Shown one piece after another: positions 44,401 through 55,639 of a DNA stretch of 64,000 nucleotides. This stretch comes from Eriocheir sinensis (Eukaryota; Arthropoda; Malacostraca; Decapoda; Varunidae). Numbering within the stretch: the stretch's first letter is position 1; the number at the start of each line of letters is the position of its first letter. The stretch is taken from assembly GCF_024679095.1 (NCBI RefSeq), contig NW_026111294.1, forward strand, positions 279,119 through 343,118. Direction: 5' to 3'. The notes below the pieces were generated by a model. The model was not told the DNA's origin and made no database searches. It saw only the letters and a program-made list of their open reading frames with translations. The position numbers and the translations under genes are program-made.

Positions 44401-45135
44401 AGAGTTGGTATAAGAAAAGTTGGTATAGGAAGTGTTGAAGAGTTAGTATAAGAAAAGTTGGTATAGGAAGTGTTGAAGAGTTAGTATAAGAAAAGTTGGT
44501 ATAGGAAGTATTGAAGAGTTAGTATAAGAAAAGTTGGTATAGGAAGTGTTGAAGTATTGAAGAGTTAGTATAAGAAAAGTTGGTATAGGAAGTGTTGAAG
44601 TATTGAAGAGTTAGTATAAGAAAAGTTGGTATAGGAAGTGTTGAAGTATTGAAGAGTTAGTATAAGAAAAGTTGGTATAGGAAGTGTTGAAGTATTGAAG
44701 AGTTAGTATAAGAAAAGTTGGTATAGGAAGTATTGAAGTATTGAAGAGTTAGTATAGGAAGAGTTGGTATAGGAACTATTGAAGAGTTAGTATAAGAAGA
44801 GTTGGTATAGGAAGTGTTGAAGTATTGAAGAGTTAGTATAAGAAGAGTTGGTATAGGAAGTGTTGAAGTATTGAAGAGTTAGTATAAGAAGAGTTGGTAT
44901 AGGAAGTGTTGAAGAGTTGGTATAGGAACTATTGAAGAGTTAGTATAAGAAAAGTTGGTATAGGAAGTGTTGAAGAGTTGAAGAGTTGGTATAGGAACTA
45001 TTGAAGAGTTAGTATAAGAAGAGTTGGTATAGGAAGTGTTGAAGTACTGAAGAGTTGGTATATGAACTATTGAAGAGTTAGTATAAGAAAAGTTGGTATA
45101 GGAAGTTTTTATTCTGCTTTTTGCAATAGTTGGTA
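41445..45135. repeat. 3.7-kb GTTGGTATAGGAA minisatellite in a RIC1 intron
   Basis: The basic words GAAGAGTTGGTATAGGAA, GTGTTGAAGTATTGAAGAG and AGTTAGTATAAGAAGAG are combined into higher-order units of about 45-65 bp. Zones differ: the left third uses GAAGTATTGAAGTATT, the middle GAACTATTGAAGAGTTAGTA, and from about 43130 GAGAAAAGTTGG replaces AGAAGAGTTGG. Both ends contain a TGCAGTTGTTCCA / TTTTTGCAATAGTTGG variant, suggesting outward loss of homogenisation. Confidence 0.97.
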
Positions 45136-45203
45136 TGGGAAGACAGAGCATACATTTACACTTTTTCTATATGTTAGTTTTGATCATGTTTTTGTGGGCG
45201 GCA

Positions 45204-45318
45204 GCTGTCATGTTTGAGGAGGACATCCATCCTGCTGGCCGCCCAGACTGACGCCTCCTTGCCGGCCTGTGTACTACTGCCTCCCACCACCAGCCCCTCC
45301 CTGTGGCTGAATGCACTG
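45204..45318 (+). CDS. RIC1: RIC1-like protein, exon piece 8 (frame broken)
   Basis: The acceptor is GGGCGGCAG. One frame gives VMFEEDIHPAGRPD then a stop, matching the RIC1 block (A)V(L/M)FE(D/E) that directly follows the LPF segment of piece 7. Another frame is open throughout (SCLRRTSILLAAQTDASLPA...) to a donor-like ACT(G)/GTAAGT variant at about 45318 (ACTGTAAGTC). Expected family blocks after VLFED are only vaguely present, so a frame shift near 45235 is likely. Confidence 0.55.
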
Positions 45319-45439
45319 TAAGTCATTCTTTATTGTGGTTCAATTTCGTTTTTGTGCGGTAGTGATAGGGTCTTGCCACTAATGAATATCAAAATAACAC
45401 TTTTCAAAATGACACTAAATTAGAAGAGATTCTAAATTT

Positions 45440-45830
45440 CTACAATAATGTTTGGATTCTCTCAAATACCGTTTTTTTGGGGTGAGTCACGTTTGTCATG
45501 TTCATGTGTTTTTTTCTTAATCCGTCCGCTGCAATTGGCACGGATTTCACCTTCACTGTTAGCCTGGTAACATAATTATAGTCCCAGGTCTTTCTCTGCT
45601 TCTGTGGCAGATAGTGGAGTGTTTCCCATGTGGTATTGGTGTGCTGGATATCCCCTCCCAAGGTGCAGGACTTTACAGTTTTCTTCATTGAATTGTAGCA
45701 GCCACTTGTTGCTCCACTCCTGTAGCTTGGTGAGGTCTTCTGGTAGGAAGTCTGCACCCAAGGGGTTAAGGGAATTTCTCTTGTTTGTCTGATATTCTGT
45801 ATTTCTGTGATGGTAGTGGTGGTGATAACT
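45440..45830 (-). mobile_element. LINE reverse-transcriptase fragment in a RIC1 intron
   Basis: The minus frame reads LTKLQEWSNKWLLQFNEENC, KVLHLGRGYPAHQYHMGNTP and LSATEAEKDLG, the post-palm KCKVLH-G...EKDLG block of CR1-like LINEs. Other frames continue with VKSVPIAADG. The same block is found on the plus strand at 49936-50105. Confidence 0.8.
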
Positions 45831-45849
45831 GACAAGGGTATCTGGCCCT

Positions 45850-46070
45850 AGAGGAGGAGGCCTCCCAGACTGCCTGCTGCCCCGGTGCTGGAGTTCATCG
45901 GGGAGTTTCCGGTGTACCTCCAGACGGTGGTGGAGTGTGCCTGCAAGACAGAGCTGGCACTCTGGCACTACCTCTATCAGCAGCCGGCAGCCCCAAGCAG
46001 CTCTTCATACGAGCACTGGAGGTTCCCCAGCTGGACACAGCAGCCTCATGCCTCATCATTTTGCAGGAGG
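45850..46070 (+). CDS. RIC1: RIC1-like protein, exon piece 9 (C-terminal domain; shifts)
   Basis: The core reads VLEFIGEFPVYLQTVVECAC then KTELALWHYLY, matching the RIC1 C-terminal domain block (F)I-EFP-(F/Y)LQTVV-CA-KTE-ALW-YL very closely. At about 45990 the frame moves (as if one base were lost) to KQLFIRALEVPQLDTAASCL and IILQE, again an excellent family match (DLF...LDTAAS-LIILQ). Upstream, EEEASQ in a third frame fits the preceding LEEEA block. The end GGAGG/GTGAGG at 46071 is a good donor but gives the wrong phase for the next piece unless one G of the GGG run is extra. Confidence 0.85.
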
Positions 46071-46242
46071 GTGAGGAAGGAGAAGCAAGGTGGGCTATTA
46101 GTTTTGTCTAATTTCATGGCATTCATCTGACAATAGTTTATGAATGTGGTTTCTAGTCACACCGTTAACACACTTTTTGCCTTGTTTTGGTGGAGGTAAT
46201 TTTGTCTCCATAAATAAAGTTTGCCTTGCTTCCCCGGGACAG

Positions 46243-46357
46243 AATCTGGAGAGTGCCTCCGTGAGTCGCTGCCTTGCAACGCGTCTCCTCCATGCCACTC
46301 CAGAAGCCAGGGAGTGGAACCTCAGCAAAGACCTCATCCGCTTCCTGCGCTCTATAG
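46243..46357 (+). CDS. RIC1: RIC1-like protein, exon piece 10
   Basis: The acceptor is CCCGGGACAG and the donor TATAG/GTGAGG. The frame is open: NLESASVSRCLATRLLHATP then EAREWNLSKDLIRFLRSIG. It matches the RIC1 block (N)-M-E...VSR..AT-L(L)...(E)-G(K/E)W-L...(M/L)IRFL-(A/S)IG. This is the last confident RIC1 piece in the window. The remaining C-terminal third of the protein is not recognised downstream. Confidence 0.88.
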
Positions 46358-46451
46358 GTGAGGAAGACTCTTGCCTCAGCCATGTATACTAAACACTCCT
46401 ATGGCATTAATAAGATGGACCTTGCTTGTGACAGCATCTTGTGTTTCCAGA

Positions 46452-46515
46452 AGCAGCTGTTCCTGTATGAACAAGATCCTGAAGTCCACAGCCAGCGCAG
46501 CGTCAACAGCCAAGG
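46452..46515 (+). CDS. RIC1: Possible further RIC1 exon
   Basis: A short open stretch between TTGTGTTTCCAG and CCAAG/GTATTA, reading KQLFLYEQDPEVHSQRSVNS in one frame. Its position just after piece 10 would suit the poorly conserved linker that follows IRFL-IG in RIC1, but no conserved residue can be checked. It may be chance. Confidence 0.25.
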
Positions 46516-46693
46516 TATTAGTCAGCATGTATACTTCTGTTGTCTTGTGGTTATATTCTCCGGCAAGGCGTGGAATAAGTGGAGATGGGATAGAAGTGTT
46601 GAAGTAGTAGATTGGGGCTACTATCAAAGGGTCTGTTGAGAAAGTAGTCTCTTAAAATGATCCTACAGGCCACAGCAATGAGGACAGGACAAC

Positions 46694-48030
46694 CTCAGTC
46701 TGCTTCCTGGCCTGGAGCAGCAGTGTATAGATGGGCGTCTGTGTTCCTGGGTTCTTTCCTGCTCCTGATCTGCTTCCCTTCATGTAAGAAAACCTTCTCC
46801 TGCTGCTTCCTGGCCTGGAGCAGCAGTGTATAGATGGGCGTCTGTGTTCCTGGGTTCTTTCCTGCTCCTGATCTGCTTCCCTTCATGTAAGAAAACCTTC
46901 TCCTGCTGCTTCCTGGCCTGGAGCAGCAGTGTATAGATGGGCGTCTGTGTTCCTGGGTTCTTACCTCCTACTGATCTGCCTCCCTTAATGTAAGAAAACC
47001 TTCTTTTTCTGCTTCCTGGCCTGGAGCAGCAGTGTATAGATGGGTGTCTGTGTTCCTGGGTTCTTTCCTGCTCCTGATCTGCTTCCCTTCATGTAAGAAA
47101 ACCTTCTCCTGCTGCTTCCTGGCCTGGAGCAGCAGTGTATAGATGGGCGTCTGTGTTCCTGGGTTCTTTCCTGCTCCTGATCTGCCTCCCTTCATGTAAG
47201 AAAACCTTCTTTTTCTGCTTCCTGGCCTGGAGCAGCAGTGTATAGATGGGCGTCTGTGTTCCTGGGTTCTTTCCTGCTCCTGATCTGCTTCCCTTCATGT
47301 AAGAAAACCTTCTCCTGCTGCTTCCTGGCCTGGAGCAGCAGTGTATAGATGGGCGTCTGTGTTCCTGGGTTCTTTCCTGCTCCTGATCTGCCTCCCTTCA
47401 TGTAAGAAAACCTTCTACTTCTGCTTCCTGGCCTGGAGCAGCAGTGTATAGATGGGCGTCTGTGTTCCTGGGTTCTTTCCTGCTCCTGATCTGCCTCCCT
47501 TCATGTAAGAAAACCTTCTCGTTCTGCTTCCTGGCCTGGAGCAGCAGTGTATAGATGGGCGTCTGTGTTCCTGGGTTCTTTCCTGCTCCTGATCTGCTTC
47601 CCTTCATGTAAGAAAACCTTCTCCTGCTGCTTCCTGGCCTGGAGCAGCAGTGTATAGATGGGCGTCTGTGTTCCTGGGTTCTTTCCTGCTCCTGATCTGC
47701 TTCCCTTCATGTAAGAAAACCTTCTCCTGCTGCTTCTTGGCCTGGAGCAGCAGTGTATAGATGGGCGTCTGTGTTCCTGGGTTCTTTCCTGCTCCTGATC
47801 TGCTTCCCTTCATGTAAGAAAACCTTCTCCTGCTACTTCTTGGCCTGGAGCAGCAGTGTATAGATGGGTGTCTGTGTTCCTGGGTTCTTTCCTGCTCCTG
47901 ATCTGCTTCCCTTCATGTAAGAAAACATTCTTTTTCTGCTTCCTGGCCTGGAGCAGCAGTGCATAGATGGGCGTCTGTGTTCCTGGGTTCTTTCCTGCTC
48001 CTGATCTGCCCTTCTGACCTTTTCCTGCTG
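46694..48030. repeat. 103-bp minisatellite (about 13 copies)
   Basis: The unit contains GGCCTGGAGCAGCAGTGTAT, AGATGGGCGTCTGTGTTCCT and CTTCATGTAAGAAAACC. Neighbouring copies differ by a few substitutions (CTCCTGCTG versus TTTTTCTG; CTTCCC versus CTCCC). It lies just past the last RIC1 piece, probably in a further intron. Confidence 0.97.
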
Positions 48031-48134
48031 CTTCTTGGCATGAAGTAGTTATATGCTAATATGTGAATTATTTAAATAACAATAAATTATTAGCAGTATG
48101 TAGGAGAAAAATTTAGTAATAACGAAATAAAATG

Positions 48135-49430
<1,296 letters not shown>

Positions 49431-49752
49431 TGACTCCCTTAGATGCAGTGTGTCCTAAACCTGCCTGATCATGTTCCTGGTTGATGTGTTCCTGCCATGA
49501 AGTACAAACCATTGCTATCTGAAGCTCCTCCGCTGCTTCCCTGCCTGTGCTTAGGGCGTCCACACCCTTGGTTGACACACTCACCATTTAACCTCCACTC
49601 ACGAAGCTTTTTTTGTATTGTTTTGTTTTTTATATAATGAAATGCAAAAATTACAGTTTGCGCCCCCTCCATGTAACGCCTCTTGCCACCCCCTGCCCTG
49701 ATGCCATAGAACACTGTGTTACTGATGGCCTTGCAACACATGACCATATAAT

Positions 49753-49755
<3 letters not shown>
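49431..49755. other. No gene seen
   Basis: Unique-looking sequence between the truncated LINE C copy and a GT tract. Confidence 0.5.

Positions 49756-49809
<54 letters not shown>
49756..49809. repeat. GT microsatellite
   Basis: About 27 GT units. Confidence 0.97.
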
Positions 49810-49811
<2 letters not shown>

Positions 49812-49935
49812 TACAGGGGATCCTTGGGTTACAACATCCTCAACCTACAACGTTTGGAGGTTGCAACGTAGCCCCCGTACATTATTAAAAATCCTTGTTT
49901 CGAGTTACGACACTTGTGTCAAATTACGAACTCCA

Positions 49936-50105
49936 CCTGGGACTATATAATACCAGGCTGCCAGTGAAGGGATATCCAGCACACCAGTACCATGTGGGAA
50001 GCACTCCACTATCCACCACAGAAACAGAGAAAGACATGGCACTATATGTTATCAGGCTACCAGTGAAGGCAATATCCGTTCCAATCGCAGCGGATGGGTT
50101 AATAG
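49936..50105 (+). mobile_element. LINE reverse-transcriptase fragment
   Basis: The plus frame reads VKGYPAHQYHVGSTPLSTTE then TEKDMALY, and next VIRLPVKAISVPIAADGL. It is the same block as the minus-strand fragment at 45440-45830, in opposite orientation. Only this RT segment is present. Confidence 0.75.
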
Positions 50106-50566
50106 TTTGCCAGCCAGTTTTTGTCTCTTTCCTGAACTTGAATTGGGCCAACTTTTTCCCATCACTGGAGGTTCTGAGCTCTTGTTTTTAGTGTTAGTGA
50201 CTTGCCAACATCACCTTACTCTGCTAGTTCCCAAAACCTATTTAAATACTCTCACTTTGATCACCGTGCAGCCTGTATCTTAACTTTCCTTCTTCTCAAG
50301 TTTGTGTGTCCTGGAATCTCCGGTGTCATGCTTTATATTTGTGTCTTCCCTCAGCCTCTCCAACGCCCATTGCTTCCAGATCTTCTTGAACTCTCACCTC
50401 CTGTTTTATAGTATTGGTGCTTTATCATCAGCTTTCTTAATCCCCATCACCCACTTAAATACTTTTAGTTAGATCACCATGCAATCTATGTACTTTTTTT
50501 TTTTTTTTTTTCAGTTTCTTTGGCCTCAGATCTTTGTCATTTTAAGATCATGGTGTTGTCCTTCAG
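50106..50566. other. No gene seen (upstream intron of the dehydrogenase gene)
   Basis: Pyrimidine-rich sequence with an 18-base T run near 50495. The exon encoding the N-terminal cofactor motif (TGxxxGIG) of the downstream dehydrogenase was looked for here and further left but not recognised. Confidence 0.5.
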
Positions 50567-50730
50567 ATGTGGCCAATGAGCAGAGTCACTCGGAGGCGGC
50601 AGCAGTGGTTGGCCAGCTGGTGGGCGGGCGAGGCCTCGACCTGTGCTCCACAGGCATCAACATGGTCAGGTGGCCGCAGGTGGTGGACACCTTCACGGTC
50701 AACACTGTGGTGCCCGTCATGCTCTCAAAG
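50567..50730 (+). CDS. C-factor/sniffer-like short-chain dehydrogenase, middle exon
   Basis: The acceptor is GTCCTTCAG and the donor CTCAAAG/GTACAC. The frame reads VANEQSHSEAAAVVGQLVGG, then RGLDLCSTGINMVRW and VVDTFTVNTVVPVMLSK. This fits the classical SDR fold, where a D-V(A/T) turn is followed by a helix, the beta-4 LD-L(I)NNAG segment and the F-x-(V/T)N(T)-x-(A/V)P helix. The NNAG motif is altered to CSTG and two residues shorter. The enzyme class reduces carbonyls with NADPH in the cytosol; substrate unknown. It joins in frame with the exon at 54728. The first exon with the Rossmann glycine motif is not found. Confidence 0.8.
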
Positions 50731-50759
50731 GTACACGAAGGAAGGACAATTGTGGCGCC

Positions 50760-51105
50760 TAGTTTCCTCCTCCTCTTCCTTTTTTCTTCTTCCTCCTTCT
50801 TTATCTGTCTTTTACTTTTCTTTACCTTCACCCTCTTCTTCCTCTTTTCTTACTATTCTTCAAACACCTGACAGACATGTGATCAGACAGACCCAATTGT
50901 GGTTGAGTGTATTATTCAGTTGTTTATCAGTCAGTCAGTAGGGGCATACAGCTGGGGGTGTCACCTCACCTAGAGTCACTTTATAGAGAGAGGCCCGACA
51001 TAGGCGGCCCTGTGTATAAGGCTGCTGGGGGCCATTTTTGGTTGAGGTATTAAAAACATAATTTTACCTAGTTTGGAAGTGGATTTGGCTGCTTTTTAAT
51101 GTAAC
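50760..51105. other. Intron sequence, pyrimidine tract
   Basis: CTTCC-rich tract at 50765-50860, then unique sequence. No exon seen. Confidence 0.6.
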
Positions 51106-51106
51106 A

Positions 51107-51208
51107 ATGCCTTGCTGCCTAGCCTTCGGGTGTAGCAACATGCCACAGAGGGGATACAAAGTGTATAACTTAACTGCAAGGCCGCTGAGAAGACAGACAG
51201 GGGTGTGC
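51107..51208 (+). pseudogene. THAP-domain start, remnant
   Basis: From an ATG at 51107 the frame reads MPCCLAFGCSNMPQRGYKVY and NLTARPLRRQTGVC before a stop. The MP-x-CC-A-FGCSN start followed by a short basic stretch is the beginning of a C2CH THAP zinc-binding module, as found in P-element/Kolobok-like transposases and host THAP proteins. The domain is incomplete: the later cysteine and histidine ligands are not seen. A perfect inverted repeat follows 30 bp later. Lying in an intron of the dehydrogenase gene, it is most simply a transposon relic. Confidence 0.5.
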
Positions 51209-51239
51209 TAACAGTCAGTCGTCTTGGGAGGAAACCTTT

Positions 51240-51294
51240 GGTTATGACAGCAAGACACACACACTGCCATTGTGTGTGTCTTGCTGTCATAACC
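51240..51294. repeat. Perfect 24-bp inverted repeat with 7-base loop
   Basis: The left arm (51240-51263) begins GGTTATGACAGCAAGACACA; the right arm (51271-51294) ends AACC and is its exact reverse complement. The loop is CTGCCAT. The arms contain a CA/GT run at the loop side. Confidence 0.97.
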
Positions 51295-51299
51295 GCCCT

Positions 51300-52079
51300 C
51301 CCTTTGTACTGTCCATGGAAACCATTGTGAGAGAGGCACAGCTACAAGGACTGAAACAATCGTTCACCTCAGGTCCAGACATGATGAGGGAAGCTGTAGC
51401 CCTTATGGCCAACAGTATTGGCTGTGATCTCCCCCACAGGGCTCAAGCTGTTACTACGGACTCACAATGGATATTTCACAGTCTCATCAAGGCCACAGTC
51501 TAATAGACTGGACGTGTTTCAAAAGTTTAATGAACAGAAGCTAGCTTTTGGTGAGCCATACGTAACCTGTCTTGGTAAAACTCTAGAGTCACACCCAACG
51601 CACTCTAAAAGTTGACAAATTATTTGTTTATATTGTATTTGCTAATCATCACTCTGTTAACCGCTTCCATTATTATTACTCGTTTATGAGATTTTAAAAT
51701 GCGGGTAAATATTACTATTTCAGCGGTGATAGGTTAGGTTACTATTTGCTCATGTGAAGGCTCTTCAGCTAGGAACTCCTCTGGCTTGGGTTATAAGTCC
51801 ATCTTTATTTAACAGCCTAATGTATAAGGCTGTATGGTCTTCATCTTCATGGGCACCAATGTCATTATAATATGTTGAAGACATTTTCCTACAGTATTCT
51901 CTAAACCTGTTTTGACCCTCAAGCAACATGAAACACGTTTACATGGCCTTAGTATTTTACTGTATTATTTTTTTAATTAACGATAAGTATCTAAATGAAA
52001 TTAAATGTTATTGAATTATAATCATTGATGACTTATCTTCACAATACCTTGGAATCGCACAGAACATTTATTGCAGCAA

Positions 52080-52127
<48 letters not shown>

Positions 52128-53165
52128 ACACAATAAAGAGAGCAGCACGGCGAGTAATGGAATCAGGATCCCCTCCACCCCCACATAAGTACTTTGCACT
52201 AATTTTCTCTCCATATGCTAAAGTTTACTGCAAGCAGGTAACGGAAAGGAAGCAAAGTGCCTTTGCATTGATGGAGCTTGGGTAGTGTGTCAGCCACGTG
52301 GCCCATGACAAGTATATCAAGGCTCATGACGTTCAGGAGGCAGCGTCCCTCCCTGCAGGCAAGGGTCAGGCGATGAAGGGATATGTAGGTAATAGAAAGA
52401 CTTCCCCAACTGCTGCCGATAATGTTTTACAGCGATAAGTATTGTTAAATCCATCCATCACAGCAGCAACACTCAAAGAGAAGCACCCAGACTTGTGTGA
52501 AGTCTCTCGGTACCCTCTGAGCGCTGCCGCCTCTCAAGGTCGTCAGCAGCCCGCCGTGACACACATATATCACAGGCTACGTGGGTTACTGAGTGCCTAT
52601 ACTGAGACAGTGGCTGATCGTAAGGCTAATAATAATCTCCTGTCACCTTCTAACGGCACATTCCAACGGCTGGTGACCAAATTATGGTAAAGTGTAAGGG
52701 CGTAATGGTGGGTTGGCGATACCTGATGATGTAGACACAAACTGTCTCTTATTTATTTTCCTACAGCTCGTTGGCTGCCGGCTCCCTGCTGGCTGTTAGG
52801 GGAAGGTGTGAAGGTCTGACACAAGTGTGCTCAGTTTCAGTGGATGATCCGTATGGCTGTGAAACAGAAATACAAAAGAGAGCGTGTGCCAGCGTTTGAA
52901 AAGCGCGGCGAAAACAGGGCCAATAATGGCATCCAAATCTTAGGTTGTTGGGACACTCTCTATCAAGGGACTCTAACCTCGCCCACCCTGCTTCCCCATC
53001 CCTGGCCATCCCTCCGGGCAAGTCTTTATACAGGGCCCTTCCCATGTGAAGTACCTCATGGTAGGATCCATTGGCCTCCTCCACTTTAGATTGTCTCTTG
53101 GTGCTCCTGGTACCAGGGCCATGGAGACCAACACACAATGTGGCCTGAAGCAACATTAAAGTCAT
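51300..53165. other. Intron sequence; GT tract; a doubtful transposase-like patch
   Basis: A GT microsatellite lies at 52081-52125. Around 52440-52510 a plus frame reads SITAATLKEKHPDLCEVS, reminiscent of the helix-turn-helix region of Tc1-like transposases, but it does not continue recognisably. Nothing else is supported. Confidence 0.35.
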
Positions 53166-53171
53166 TCAAGA

Positions 53172-53345
53172 CAAGAGAGGAGGCAGTGGCTGAGTGGTTA
53201 GCGTGCCACTCCCATGTTTGCCGCGTTGTGGATGATGTGGGCTAGAATCCGCCGCTACCACCTGGGAATTTTTCAGTCACCGCTGAGTGGCCTGAGCCTA
53301 CCCACATGCTGTCCTGAAGACCACCCATCAACCCGGACTCTACAA
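53172..53345 (+). mobile_element. tRNA-derived SINE, family 2, plus orientation
   Basis: Starts GGAGGCAGTGGCTGAGTGGT then TAGCGTGCCACTCC (A-box), with GGGCTAGAATCCGCC (B-box position) and the shared body GGAATTTTTCAGTCACCGCT, CTACCCACATGCTGTCC. The tail is not a clean poly(A). Confidence 0.8.
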
Positions 53346-53769
53346 GAACTGTACAAGTGAATCAAGAATGAGCTCGGGGGGCAGCATGAGCCAACTATAG
53401 ACGGCGGCACCATAAACACCTGCCTGCACCATAACAGGCTTGGGCCGACCACCAGGCCCAACCAAGAAAGCCTACTGGCACTACAGGCCAGGACGTAGAA
53501 GGGGCACTATAAGTGTTTCCCACCTATCAGTAGCAGCACACAGTGTGAATAGACATGAAGCTCCAGGTGCCTCAGAGTCACCTGTACTACACACTCAGTC
53601 AGTCGCCTCAACAACAAATGCTACAGTTGGCTGGAGGTGCCTAGAGCCACCCCCTAGACACTCACCTTTGATCAATCTATATGCGCCCTTCAGAGTAGTG
53701 CCGGGGCTCTAAAGAGCACGGGATCAGTCACTATGATTCTCAAAGATGACCAGGAAATAGATGTGTGAT

Positions 53770-54680
53770 GAGACTTACAGGAAACACTATTTAACAGATA
53801 ACTGGAGGAGGGAAGGGAAGGGATGGTGTGATATCTGGCAGAGCTTCATAACCTCTGCATCACTCTGTATAAAGGACTAGCTGAGGAGTGAAGGGTGTAG
53901 TATCAGGCTGGGCTTCATGCAGTACACCATGTAATAAACTAATATTAAAGCCTTGATATAATGTACTAATTGACAGGTGAAGGGAAGGGATGGTGTAGTA
54001 AATGGCAGGACTGTATACATAAGTTCTCTATTTAACAAACCAATTACCAGAGCACCAAGTCTCCTACCCTGAAGCAAATCACAGTAATGCTGAAGTCTAA
54101 CACCTCTTCTCTTCTTTCATTCTCAGCAGTAACCAGGAAGCTGATGTGTCATGAGGCTTACAGTAAACTGTGTAACAGACTCATTGGGGGTGAATGGAAG
54201 GGGCGGTGCCATACCAGGCAGAGCTTCCTTCATACAGTAACCTGTGTAACAGACTCATTGGGGTGAAGGGAAGGGGCGGTGCCATAACTGGCAGAGCTTC
54301 CTTCATACAGTAAACTGTGTAACAGACTCATTGGGGGTGAAGGGAAGGGGCGGTGCCATACCTGGCAGAGCTTCCTTCATACAGTAAACTGTGGAACAGA
54401 CTCATTGCTTTTTTATTTCATTCCCTTTCCTTGCCTGCTCTTTTTCTTCCCGCTTTTCCTTTTACTTTCCCAATACTTCCTTTCCTGCTCTTCCATTCTT
54501 TCCTTTCTTTTTCTATTACGGTAAACTACTTTTCAATCACAGACTCATTGCATTTTTAATTCATTCCCTTTCCTTGCCTGCTCCTTTTCTTCCTTCCTTT
54601 CCTTTTACTTTCTGTCTATTTCCTTCCCTTCTCTTCCTCTCTTTTCTATTACAGTCTCACATCCTGAAGCCCTAAGTCTG
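53770..54680. repeat. 74-bp tandem repeat and two-copy pyrimidine repeat
   Basis: At 54165-54415, four copies of a 73-74 bp unit share TGTAACAGACTCATTGGGG and GGCAGAGCTTCCTTCATACA; diverged copies reach back to about 53770. From about 54405 to 54660 a pyrimidine-rich block containing CATTCCCTTTCCTTGCCTGC occurs twice, about 145 bp apart. Confidence 0.9.
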
Positions 54681-54727
54681 GCAGATCACAGCAATGCTTA
54701 ACTCTAATGCCTACTCTATTCTCTCAG

Positions 54728-54865
54728 GCTTTGCTTCCTCAACTGAAGGCTGCGGAGGGGAGCGACCTGTGGGTGCGGCGAGCGGCCGTCAGCAACATGT
54801 CCTCAATCCTCGGCTCCATCCAGAACAACGACCGAGGTGGACTCTACCCGTACAGGGCCAGCAAG
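54728..54865 (+). CDS. C-factor/sniffer-like short-chain dehydrogenase, catalytic exon
   Basis: The acceptor is TATTCTCTCAG and the donor GCAAG/GTACTT; 46 codons, in phase with both neighbours. The frame reads ALLPQLKAAEGSDLWVRRAA, VSNMSSILGSIQNNDRGGLY and PYRASK. The SNMSSILGSI segment carries the SDR catalytic serine and YRASK is the Tyr-x3-Lys active-site pair; the spacing of about 14 residues is normal. The N-terminal LLP-LK helix is typical of the C-factor subgroup. Together with the preceding exon this gives the central half of a roughly 250-residue enzyme. No defect is visible in this exon. Confidence 0.9.
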
Positions 54866-55285
54866 GTACTTCAGAGCTGGTCTCCTGAAATGTCATAATT
54901 ATATAAGGAAATGCTAAAGAAAGGAATGAAAAAAAAAATGAGGTTGCAGTTATGGATATAAATTTAATACATCTCAGCCAGACGTTATATTCGTCCTGAT
55001 TTACGAATTACAGTTTGGTTTTGGTTAACTCTTGCATCAGAAAGTTGGACAGCATAGGGAAGAGCTTGAGGAAAAAGTCTTGGGCAGAGAGGCCACAGGA
55101 AGGGTCTCTAAAAGCATTCAGTTGCTATGCTTTTCTTAACCCGGTAGCAGCGGGGATCATGTTTCTTAATGGTCCCTCCAAGTGAGAAAAATGAGAAAAA
55201 ATCACGCCTCACTCAAACCATTTCATAATATATATCAAAGGATTTTTGATCAGATTATGTATCATCTGTTTTGGGGGGTTTATAT
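54866..55285. other. Intron sequence, no exon found
   Basis: Unique-looking AT-rich sequence. At about 55024-55100 a faint echo of LINE C (GTTAACTCTTGCATCAGA... and a GGGAAGAGC block) is present but too diverged to delimit. Confidence 0.5.
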
Positions 55286-55289
55286 CATG

Positions 55290-55530
55290 GCACAAATTTG
55301 GCCTGTCGCTGCTACACGGTAAAGCCACAAATTTGACCCGTCGCTGCTACACGGTAAAGCCACAAATTTGGCCCATCGCTGCTACACGGTAAAGCCACAA
55401 ATTTGGCCCATCGCTGCTACACAGTAAAGCCACAAATTTGGCACGTCGCTGCTACACGGTAAAGCCACAAATTTGACCCGTCGCTGCTACACGGTAAAGT
55501 GACAAATTTGTCCCATCGCTGCTACCGGGT
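55290..55530. repeat. 35-bp tandem repeat (about 6 copies)
   Basis: The unit contains CCACAAATTTGGCCCATCGC and TGCTACACGGTAAAG. Copies differ at few positions (CCCGTC versus CCCATC). Flanking sequence (CCCGGTAGCAGCGGGGATCA; GCTGCTACCGGGTTAAG) carries inverted traces of the same words. Confidence 0.92.
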
Positions 55531-55639
55531 TAAGAGTATACAGCATGAAAATAGCATTGCAAGGTGATGGCAAGTGGAGTAACACTGTGGGAGACTTTGA
55601 TGAGGGTGATGAGGCCCACTAAGGTATATTTGTATAAAG

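Noticed and set aside
52442..52690. Tc1-like transposase helix-turn-helix
   Set aside because: One 18-residue stretch is suggestive, but the frame does not continue and no DDE motif or terminal repeat is visible.
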